Origin: Rhynchopus euleeides | Lineage: Eukaryota > Euglenozoa > Diplonemea > Diplonemida > Diplonemidae | Reading direction: 5' to 3' | DNA length: 64,000 nt | NCBI GenBank assembly: GCA_963210315.1 | Contig: OY723309.1 | Span: 1,612,001 to 1,676,000 of the forward strand | Program-made: the position numbers and the translations under genes | The notes under the pieces: model-generated | Database searches by the model: none | The model's input: only the letters and a program-made list of their open reading frames with translations | What the model was told of the DNA's origin: nothing | Shown here: positions 21,571-31,000 of the stretch, one piece after another | How the letters are laid out: each line of letters begins with the position of its first letter | Numbering within the stretch: the first letter of the stretch is position 1

Positions 21571-23160
21571 ATGGGGTTGCAGGCCCTGCCCGTCCCCCTG
21601 CGGGGGGTGCTCCAGGGGCGGCAAGGCGCGCGGCACCCCAATGAGGGGACGCGGTGGCCCACGCGGAAGCAGAAGGACATGCTGCACGAGAAGTACGACA
21701 AGATGCGGTACAAGCGGCTGCAGCGGCTGGGCGAGGGGGCTGTGGGTATTGTGTACCGCGCTGTGAACGACAAGGATGGAAACATCTACGCGCTGAAGGA
21801 CATCGAGGGGCCGCATGACCTTGTGCTGGAGCAGTACCACCGTGCGGTGGACCACAGGGACCTGATGTGCGGCAACGACCACGTCGTGCGGTACTATGAG
21901 GTTTACATGCATGAGCCCAGCAATGCATACCGTGAGCGTGCGGCGGCGGAGGGCATCGACAACCCGTCCCGCCTGTCCATCTCGATGGACTTCTCACCGG
22001 AAGGCGACCTTGCCACCCGGCTGCGCGACTCGGATGTGCTGACTGAGATATTTATCCTGAAGGTCGCAATCCAGGTGTGTATCTTGTGCGAATTCTCCCT
22101 CTGGGATGCTTGGGGTGTTCTGGGCAGAACAGCGTTTGTTACGATTCTGAGCGGTTTCTTTTGGCTGTGCTCTTCGCAGCCCCCCCCCCCCCCCCCCCGA
22201 CGAGAGGGGCCGCTGTTTCGGGTTCTTCTGGCCGCACGGCATTGCATCATGGCATCTCTTCCTCTTTTCCGTTGTTTTGTTTTTCGTATTCGTTGAGCCA
22301 GGTCCAGAGTTTCTCGATCTAACCGCACTCCCCCCCTCCACCACCCCCTCACCGCGCCTGCCTCAGGTTCTCGATGCGCTGCTCTACATGTGTTCCAACA
22401 AGACACCGAGGCTCCATATGGATGTGAAGCCGGAGAACATTCTGGTCTTCAACAACGGGGCGCACTTCAAGGTGTGCGACTTCGACGCGAGCCGGTGCCT
22501 GGACCAGACAGGGTTTTCGGTAAACCAGGCCACGACAGAGGAGTACCGTGCCCCAGAGGTGGAGTCCCGCGAGTTCTCGCCAGCCTGCGATGTCTTCAGC
22601 CTGGGTGTTGTGCTTTTCTTGCTGGCGGGCCTCCCCGATTTCCCTGTGCTCGAAGGGAAGATGCTGAACAGCCAGTGCTACCACGACCACGACCAGCTCA
22701 CTGCACTCATCACGGTGAACCTCTCTGAGCGGACCTACCTGACACAAACCGAGCCGCCGCCGCAGCCCGCTGGGAACGGCGGAGCCGCCGCCACCGCCGC
22801 AGCCGCGGATGACGAGGAGGAGGATATGGGGCTGGAGCTGCGCAACTACACCCCCGAGCTCATCGCCCTGATCTGCAGGATGCTGCACCACGACCCGAAG
22901 CTCCGCCCGCCCCCGCGGGAGTGCTACACCCAGTTCAACGTATGCCGAGGGGACGCGCTGTGGCATCATTTTGCTTAAGGCTTGTTCAGGGGAGAGTTGG
23001 GCCACCCTCCCCACGCTGCTCTTTTGATGCGGTCTGTAGTGCAACTCTCTGTGCAACTCCAACCCTCGCTCCCCACCTACAGGATATCTACAACGGGCTC
23101 CGCGAAGGGACTTTGAAGCCGAACACCATCGAGGTTTCCATCCCTGGCGAAGGCGGTTGA
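21571..23160 (+). CDS. Protein kinase, three exons, DFD variant
   Basis: Exons 21571-22074, 22367-22939 and 23083-23160, all phase 0, give 384 residues. The N-lobe has the glycine loop GEGAVGIVY and the catalytic Lys in YALKDIE. The C-lobe has HMDVKPENILV (the loop Asp is kept, with Met replacing Arg of HRD), CDFDASR where DFG is usual (the metal-binding Asp is kept, Gly replaced by Asp), the EYRAPEV equivalent of APE, and DVFSLGVVLFLL. An Ala/Gly and acid-rich insert (residues about 300-325) lies late in the C-lobe. The catalytic residues K, D and D are present, so activity is plausible, but non-RD and DFD features suggest atypical regulation. It is presumably a Ser/Thr kinase; I cannot place the subfamily. 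The reading frame is open upstream of the chosen ATG, so an extra 5' exon is possible. Confidence 0.85.
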
Positions 23161-24110
23161 TGCAGCTTCCTTCTGGGAAGGTTTATCGAGCCAGAGGCTG
23201 GGGCTGCAACAGTTGTGCTGCCCCGCCCAGCCCTGGAGTGCGGCGGGGCTGGGCTGTCCAACCGTCGCACCAGATTAGGCCAGAGGGAGGAGCAGGAGCA
23301 CCCTCAGCAGGGCATGGCGGATGTAAAGCCTCCGCAAGGAAAGCCCGGCGGAACGGAAGGCTTTAGTGATGGAGGCTGTCGGCAGCGTCTCCCCTTCCAC
23401 TGGGTTGATCCTGTGGGCACAGCCTGTTGGGGAGCGCACCCGCTATCCGGGAAAGGAAGACGGTCTGTACCGGCGATTCCCAGAAGGGAGGGGTCACCAC
23501 CGCCCGTTGAGGATGCCGCAAAATGATGTGGCTCGATCCTCACCAGCGCCACCAGACGAACCTGTTGCACGCCTGCAGATTGCCCTCTGAAGCTTCAGCA
23601 CTCGCTGCGGCGGGCTCTGATCTCTCCGCTCGCTCAGTATGGCTGCCATTGGGTGACGAGAGAGGCGGGGCTTTTGCAGCTTTGCAGCTGTTATACCGAC
23701 AGAGCTGCAACCCTCTCTCCAGAGGATGTGGGGTGTGGAGGGGCTGCTGTGTGCTGCCCTCTCTGCATTCTATTGTGTCAAAAAAATTGAACCGTGCCAC
23801 CCCCGCCCCCCCCCCCCCCCCCAGCAAGCTGGCAATCGGACTTTGTGAAGAAAAAGGTGCCTAGCCTTTCACGCCTTCCTTTTTTTTCTCGGCTATTCCC
23901 CACCCCCCGGGAACCTATGATGTGTGCATTTGGTAGGCGGTGCAGTGCAAGGAGAATCGCCCTGGCTTTTTCGCGTGGCTTCCGTGACTCCACTGCAGCG
24001 CGCTTCCTGTTGGCCGTTGTGTCCCACCACATGTCAGCCTTGCACACTGCATTCCTCCCAACCACAGACGTGAACACGGTTGTCTTTGCACACGGCCACG
24101 AGGAAGAGGC
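23161..24110. other. Intergenic between kinase and DUF4116 gene
   Basis: No supported gene. It carries a C-run of about 17 near 23807-23822 followed by CAG, resembling the poly-C/AG context seen before other genes here. Confidence 0.5.
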
Positions 24111-25406
24111 ATGTTGGTGTTCCTGGCTGACAGGAGGACCGGTGAGCAGCATGCCGCTGACATCGGGATTGACGACACGCCGGATATGTTGAAGGAGCTT
24201 GCACTGCAGGTGCTTCCCAACGTTGTTGGTGTGGAGGTGGCTGACCTGCAGCTGTCTGTGGGGGGCGAGGTCTTGTGTGGCGATGGGCCTCTGAGCAGTG
24301 GTGCAGCTGTCGCAGATGAGTGCACAGTGGATGTTGACCTGGTGTGCCAGCACTACCTGGATGACCTGCACAGCGGTCTGAAGGGCGTGATGGAGGTTCC
24401 GCTGTGGGTGTCGAACAAGATGGATCTTCTCGAGGACGTTCTCGAAGCTCTTCTGGACATGCCTGAGGGACTTCTAGACGCACACATCACGGTCAAAACC
24501 AATCGTGAGATCAATCTTGCAGCGTTGCAACAGGACGGTGGGGTCTTGGAACACGTGCACCACTCCCTGAAGGCTGATCGTGAAATCAATCTCACAGCTG
24601 TGCAACAGTACGGTCGTGTCTTGGAACACGTGCACCACTCCCTGAAGGCTGATCATGAAATCAATCTCGCAGCTGTGCAACAGTATGGCGTGCTGACTTG
24701 GAAATACGTCGACGAATCCCTGAAGGGCGACCGTGAAATCAGTCTCGCAGCTGTGCAACATTGTGGCTTGGTTTTGCAAGACGTCCACCACTCCCTGAAG
24801 GCCGATCGTGAAATCAATCTCGCAGCTGTGCAACGGGACGGCATGGCCTTGCACCACGTCCACGACTCCCTGAAAGACGATCGTGAAACTAATCTCGCAG
24901 CTGTGCAACGGTGCGGCAAGTCCTTGACCTTGGTACACGAGTCCCTGGAGGTTGATCGTGAAATCAATCTCGCAGCTGTGCAACACAACGGCATGGTCAT
25001 GCAATACGTCCACCACTTCCTAAAGGCCGATCGTGAAATCAATCTCGCAGCTGTGCAGCAGAACCGCATGGCCTTGCAATACGTCCACGACTCCCTGAAA
25101 GCCGATCGTGAAATCAATCTCGCAATGGTGCAGCAGTCCGGCAAGTCCTTGCGAGACGTGCATCGCTCACTGAAAGCAGATCGTGAAATCAATCTCACCG
25201 CTGTGCAACAGGACGGCTCGGCCTTGCGCGATGTCCACTACTCCCTGGAGTCCGACCGTGAAATCAATCTCGCGGCTGTGCAACAAGACGCCGACGCCTT
25301 GCGATACGTCCACCACTCCCTGAAGGATGATACTGAAATCAATCTTGCAGTCCAACAGGCTGTCAATTCTCAGAATCAGAATTCTCCGGAATTTTTCAGA
25401 CACTGA
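24111..25406 (+). CDS. DUF4116-type repeat protein with an N-terminal ubiquitin-like segment
   Basis: 431 residues from the ATG at 24111. Residues 1-80 look ubiquitin-like (MLVFLADR strand, a Leu-rich helix, VADLQLSVGGEVL, then VDVDLV). Residues about 131-406 are eleven tandem units of 25 residues (one of 26) with the consensus DREINLAAVQQDGxALxxVHxSLKA, the pattern of DUF4116, a helical repeat common in protists and some large viruses; its function is unknown. DNA identity between units is high (75 bp period), which suggests recent expansion or homogenisation. The last dozen residues (SQNQNSPEFFRH) are read from the left inverted repeat of a small element (25370-25705), so the native C-terminus was probably replaced. 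No catalytic residues. A role in protein binding is inference only. Confidence 0.75.
   Translation: MLVFLADRRTGEQHAADIGIDDTPDMLKELALQVLPNVVGVEVADLQLSVGGEVLCGDGPLSSGAAVADECTVDVDLVCQHYLDDLHSGLKGVMEVPLWVSNKMDLLEDVLEALLDMPEGLLDAHITVKTNREINLAALQQDGGVLEHVHHSLKADREINLTAVQQYGRVLEHVHHSLKADHEINLAAVQQYGVLTWKYVDESLKGDREISLAAVQHCGLVLQDVHHSLKADREINLAAVQRDGMALHHVHDSLKDDRETNLAAVQRCGKSLTLVHESLEVDREINLAAVQHNGMVMQYVHHFLKADREINLAAVQQNRMALQYVHDSLKADREINLAMVQQSGKSLRDVHRSLKADREINLTAVQQDGSALRDVHYSLESDREINLAAVQQDADALRYVHHSLKDDTEINLAVQQAVNSQNQNSPEFFRH
24501..25328 (+). repeat. Coding tandem repeat, 75 bp unit, 11 copies
   Basis: Each unit carries a nearly invariant GATCGTGAAATCAATCTCGC and GCTGTGCAAC followed by a more variable segment. 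One unit (near 24651) has an extra codon. It encodes the DUF4116-like repeats. Confidence 0.85.
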
Positions 25407-25705
25407 CCTAAAACAAGCCGCCTCTGGGCGAGAGCGGGCGAACGCGGGCGAGGGCGGCCAACGGTGACCGCACGAGGGCGGGCGGGTGGTGGCTCTTGTC
25501 CCCCACCTGGGGCCCCGCGGTAGGTTCGCCGCTCGCTTTTCCAAAACATGCCAGAAGAGGGCGTATTACCCAAGTACAGTACAAACCCCACCAGAAAACA
25601 AGCCAACTTGGGCGAGGGTGGTGCGAGTGCTGGGCGACGCCAAAAAGGCGGTTTGTTTTAGGTCAGATTCTGCAGAATTTAAAATTCTGGAAATTCTGGG
25701 CATTT
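25370..25705. mobile_element. Small TIR element overlapping the DUF4116 gene end
   Basis: The left end (25370-25450: CAGAAT-rich, GACCTAAAACAAGCCGCC, then GGGCGAG repeats) is the imperfect reverse complement of the right end (about 25605-25705, GGCGGTTTGTTTTAGGTC then AGATTCTGCAG). There is no ORF of its own; the DUF4116 frame runs into its left end and stops there. Confidence 0.55.
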
Positions 25706-26489
25706 TTCACACACAACAAGAAGAAAGCTTGTCACAGTGAAAAAGATAGTTGGCAGCGCTTTGGGTGACAAACACAATCTACCTTGCCTTGTTGCTATGA
25801 CTGTGCGCACATTCACACCAACCTTCATCAGGCAAAACATGGGAGGCCTTCGCTCTGTGCCACTGTGTGTCAAACTGTGTCACTTTGCAGCCAGTGTTGT
25901 GAGGCGGCTCACCATTCCTCACTTCTCTGCATTTCTGAGCGAAGGCCCCCGTGAGGTTTGTTCACCCGGGTTTGGCGCACAAACAACGCCTTATCTTTTT
26001 CTGTCAGAATTCTGTCAAACCGTGAACAGGACAAAAGGAGAACATGGTTGGGGGTGTATCCGTCTGCAGGGTGCGGTGCGTGTCCGTGGGCACAGCCGTC
26101 TCCGCTACCCTGATTTGGGAGGTCCCTTCCAACCTTGCTGGGAACCTCTGCTACAACACAAAAGGGGTACGAGAGGGCAGCCTGCCCACCCAAAGTCAAT
26201 CTCCTCACCCCGCGATACTTCCTCAGGTCTAGCCTCCTCGTGACCCCAAGACGCACCAAAGGTGCTTCAACTCGTTGACGAACAAAGGGGTCGCTTTACC
26301 TTCCATGTGACTGGGTGGTGGTCTCCCCCTGTGCATCCCAGCTTTTGGCCCTCTCTGCGTCGATGTGGCGTGCGAAAGGGCCGCCTGAGTGTGAACCCCA
26401 GGACAGGGCAGGGTTTTGCAGCGGAGAAAAAAAGCAGCGGCCACCCCAACCCCACACCCCGCACCTCCCCTACGCATCCCCCCCCCCCC
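25706..26489. other. Intergenic, decayed repeat
   Basis: No supported gene. Around 25848-25950 the sequence resembles 860-995 (TTTGGCGCACAAACAAC, GCTCTGTG, CTGAGCGAAGG), i.e. a second copy of the degenerate repeat near the window start. Confidence 0.5.
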
Positions 26490-27641
26490 TAGGGGGGGTC
26501 AAATGCCACCCTTTTACGTGGACAAACACGATTTTTCAAAAAACCGGCACAGAGGCCCCAAAGCCCCCGTAAACCCTCCAAACCCCCCCAGATCGGTCCG
26601 GAAACCCATCGAACCCCACTTTTCCACCATTCCGGGCACCTCAGGTGCCCGAATTGGGGTACCTAAATTTTGTGCCACCGTTTGGTACCGGACAGTGCCA
26701 CTGTGTGGGAGGTTGGAAAAGAAAATGCCCCAACACACCACATCTGAGGGTTGCAATGCATGTTGCTTGCCAACCACGTCATCCGGTGGGTGTCAGGCGC
26801 TATGTAGGTGGCATTAGCCAGGTCTTCGATGTGTTCTGGCTTGTATATGTACCTCCCTGCCACCATGCACCGGGAGGCTGCCTGTAGGTACGGAACAAGT
26901 CCAGATGGTCGTGTGATTCCTGTGCAGCAGTGCTCCACAACCGGGATGTGTTGACAACGACTGTTGCAACACGAGCTGTACATTCCGGGAACACACGAAG
27001 TGCGCTGTCGTGGTACCCATTGTGCCAGAATTGGTAGTTGCTGCGGTCTACTTTGCCTGGCCCAAGAGCACTGGTACTGAACGGTGCAATATGCGTGGCG
27101 AGGTGAATGCAACGGAAGGGCGCAAAGTCAATACAGCTCTCGGATGGCGGGTGGTGGTGCCACTAGTGTGTGACGTTCACTCGAGGATACAACGCATCAC
27201 AATGAATCAGCAACCGTGGACCGAGTACAATACGCTCTCTGTGGCTGGTGTGGGGGACAAAGGCAGTGCCTGTGCCGCAGGCAGGGAGGTACATATACAA
27301 GCCAGAACACATCGAAGACCTGGCTCATGCCACCTACATAGCGCCTGACACCCACCGGATGACGTGGTTGGCAAGCAACATGCATTGCAACCCTCAGATG
27401 TGGTGTGTTGGGGCATTTTCTTTTCCAACCTCCCACACAGTGGCACTGTCCGGTACCAAACGGTGGCACAAAATTTAGGTACCCCAATTCGGGCACCTGA
27501 GGTGCCCGGAATGGTGGAAAAGTGGGGTTCGATGGGTTTCCGGACCGATCTGGGGGGGTTTGGAGGGTTTACGGGGGCTTTGGGGCCTCTGCGCCGGTTT
27601 TTTGAAAAATCGTGTTTGTCACCCCCATTTGACCCCCCCTA
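26490..27641. mobile_element. Foldback element, family D, copy 1
   Basis: Flanked by TA within a C/G tract. The ends are GGGGGGTCAAATG and its reverse complement. Inverted arms of about 350-380 bp (26497-26870 and about 27285-27638) enclose a centre of about 420 bp. The left end has an extra CCACCCTTTTACGTG block that the right end lacks, so the orientation can be told. The centre contains short frames (AAVYFAWPKSTG, MNQQPWTEYNTL) that are preserved in copy 2 but match no family I know. The element is almost identical to 46228-47380 (inverted) and to 63747-64000. Confidence 0.85.
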
Positions 27642-28025
27642 CCCCCCCCCCCCCTCCCCCCTCCACTTTCAAACAAATCACCGTCGCTCCACACATTTGG
27701 TGGGTTCCCCCCCCCCCCCGCCCGTTACCCGTTGGTTTTGGGTCGGGGGTTCCTCTTCCCCATCCCCTTTACTCTTGCTCCAAACACACACCTGGGGCGG
27801 CACATCTGTTACACATTAACGCAGGTGTCCTAAGGCAAGCTCAGTGAGAACAGAAATCTCACGTAGAGCATAAGCGTCGTTCCAACACAACCACCCCCCA
27901 CCCAACGCCACCCGCACACCACCCCCCCCCCCCCCCCAGGAGAGCAGAGTGCGGAGGATCAGGAGAACGTGGGGAAATCCCCACCCATCACCTGTCCCTA
28001 TCCCTGCCTCTGATGCACACCTCGC
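27642..28025. other. 5' flank of REV3
   Basis: C-rich leader with a C-run ending CCCCAGG at 27939, a possible splice acceptor 87 bp before the proposed ATG. No separate gene. Confidence 0.45.
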
Positions 28026-31000
28026 ATGCCATCCGAGGCGCGTGGGGTGGGTGTGCCTCCACCACCCGCCCCTCTGTGCGCGGCAGCCGGTAGGCATGGG
28101 GGGCTCATGGAAGCGCCCCCCCACGCGACCCCGACACCACCCGACCCGCCACGCGCCGCAGGGTGTGCCACGCCGCTGTTCCCGACCTTCTCAGAATGCC
28201 TGGGCTCGGGGTGCCTCAGGGAGACCCAGGCCACCGCATGCGTTATGGGGCGGAGCGATGCAGACAGCACACCGCAGCCTCTCTATCTGCCGACCGGAGG
28301 GGTCACGGCAGGGTCACCTCCTGCATGGGTGAATGTATCGATCATCACAGTGGACTATGTGATGGGACCCCCGACTGAGGGAACAGGGGATCCGATGCAG
28401 AGCGGTTTCAACGTTGCTGCGGATGACGCCGATGTGTTGGACAGCCTCTCCCCTGCGGAGCGTCATATGGCATCCCGGCCTGCGCGCTCCGCCCCCACTC
28501 TCCGGGTTGTGGGGAGGCGTTCCAACGACGGGAAGTCGGTGGTGGCGCGGATTCACGGGAGGCTCCCTTACCTCTACATCCCCTGGCAGAAGTCTTGGGA
28601 GGTTTCGTCGCATATATCGGTCCTCCAATACCTCTTGAGGATTGCACTCTGTATCGAGGAGCACCCTTTGGTTGCGAAGAACCCCGAGAAGGAGGGGTTC
28701 GCTGCGGGGAGAGAGAAGGGGCACCCACGCCATCCCCCACCCGATGGGCAGGGCAGCCCGACGGTGCATTCCTGCCACCTGGTGAAGGGTATCCCCTTCT
28801 ACGGCTACCACGACTCCCCGAGGAATTTTGTGAAAATTTTCCTCTACAACCCCTCCGCAGTCGCCAGGGTGGCCGCAGTCCTCTCCGAGACGCGGGGTGT
28901 CATGGGGAGGTCACACCAGGTCTACCACAGGCACTGCCCCTTCATCATGCAGTGCATGCTTGACATGCGCCTCTCCGGGACCCGCATGCTGAAGGTCCGG
29001 AGGGCTGGAGAAAGGGGCGCCCCCACCACCACCACCTCCTCCTCCTCCGCTGGAGACGACGCATTCTTCACCTCACAGAGGGTCTACGATATTGATGCTG
29101 CACCCCTCTCTGCATTCCCTCCTCCGGATAGCGGCATTCCACCCCAGAGGCAGCAGGGCTCTGCTGGGGTGGACCCTCAGGACCCCAGGGGGGAAGGTCG
29201 TGCACCACCACCTCCTCCTCCACCACCACCACCCCCGCCTCCGCCATCCCATGGAGGGGGTGGTGGTGGTGGTGGTGGTGGGGACGCCCCTCCAGCGCGC
29301 TGCCCATTCGTGGCACTCCGAGATGACGTGACGGAGCAGTTTATGTATACCCTGAAGGACGTGTGGGCCAGCCTCGCGAGGTACAGCGCGGATGTGCTGG
29401 GGGATGCCACGCTTGCCCCTGAGGGGAGGGGGGGTCGGGGCGTGGAGCTGACGGGGGGTGCCCTCGGCTCCCCGGTGCGCACCGCGCGCCCCCCGGACAC
29501 CCCCGTCGAGGCTGTGTTCCGCAGGCGGCTCGACGCGCTGCGCGATGCGGCAGCGGGGCTGCCGACGCCTCCGCCGCCACCACCCTCTGCCACGCAGTCC
29601 TACCCTGCCTTCCCCTGCTCCGCAGGCACGGCGGGTGCTGGCGGGGGTGGGCTGCGTACAGCCCCTCTCCTCTGGGCAGGGTCTTCCTGGCAGGAACTGC
29701 GTGCAAGCCCCCTGCCCCTCTGCTGCAGGGGCGGGGGCGAAGCCCCCGCCTCTGCAGCAGAAGAAGCCCCGGTGCTCTCCCCGTCCCTCTCCGAGGGGCG
29801 CCGGGGGGGTGCCTCCCTGCACACCCCCTTCACGCCCATCACTCCCGGCGGGGGGCATGCGGGTGGGGATCGGCCCCCCGGCAACGCCACCCCGATTCCC
29901 TCTGCGGGGGGGTGGGGCAACCCCGGGCTGCTCCAGCCGCTCACCCCCGGGCGAAGCGTTGCCGCGGAGTGCGCCGAGCTCCACGGGAGGCGGAGGGGCG
30001 GCGGGGCGACCCCCCGGAAAGGGGGTGGGAAAACGCTGCCATCCAGCCACCCCACCCCACCCCCTGCCGGGCGGGGTGGGGGATTGCCTGGCATGGGGGG
30101 GGGAGGCGGTACACCCCATGCGACTTCTCCTCCGCCTGAGCAGCAGCAGCACCCCCCTGCGTGGTCACCCCCAACGCGCTCTGCGCAGCAGAGTGGTGGT
30201 GATGTGGAGATGGATGAGGGTGGCGTTGATGATGCGGAGGTGGTGGAGGAGGAGGAGGAAGGCGAGGAAGAGGAAGAAGTGCTGTCGGAGCCCTGCCACA
30301 GCAGGCTGCTGCTCACAGCGCAGCAGATGGGGAGGGATGCGGAGTGCCGGGGCGGGGTGGTGCCGCTCCTCGGGTGGGGTGGGTCGGACGACGGGGCGGG
30401 GTCTGCGGAGGAGGGCGAGGATGAGGAAGAGGAGGAGGGGGAGGAAGAAGATGATGACGATGCTATCCCTGCAACCCTCTTCGGGTCCTGCCGGGGGGAA
30501 CGGCCCGCGTCTCTCAGCCCTATCGCCACCGCCACCACCACCGCTGCTGCTGCTGCTGCTGCTGCTGTGGAACCCACCCCGCCACCCCCGGAGAGCAGCC
30601 CCAGCTGCAGCATCGGCAGCAGCAGCGGCAGCCCAGACCTGCTCCGCGCCTCGCCATCTTCCACCAGACAGCGCCGCTGCGTCTCCTTCACACCCGCAGT
30701 GGAGGCGGTGCTGCCAGGGGTTGGGTTGGGCCCTGCTGAGGAAGACCAGGAGGAGGAGGAGGGGGGGGATGATGACGCTGCCCTCTTCCCGGAGACCCAG
30801 AGCGTTGCGGGGTGCGGCAGCCGCGGCAGCAGCAGCAGCAGCGGCGGCAGCTCCGGTGGTGTGCTGGAGGGGGGCCGGCGCGGCGGTGCCGGGACCCCGG
30901 TGCTGCCCAGCGGGCCCAGCGCAGGGGTGTTCGCTCCTCGCCGGCTCCGCCGGCAGCAGGGGGGGCGGAGCCCCAGCCACCGGCGCGGGTCTGGCAGCCC

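Noticed and set aside
24501..25328. CRISPR-like or satellite array
   Set aside because: The 75 bp units are in frame and encode regular 25-residue DUF4116-type repeats.
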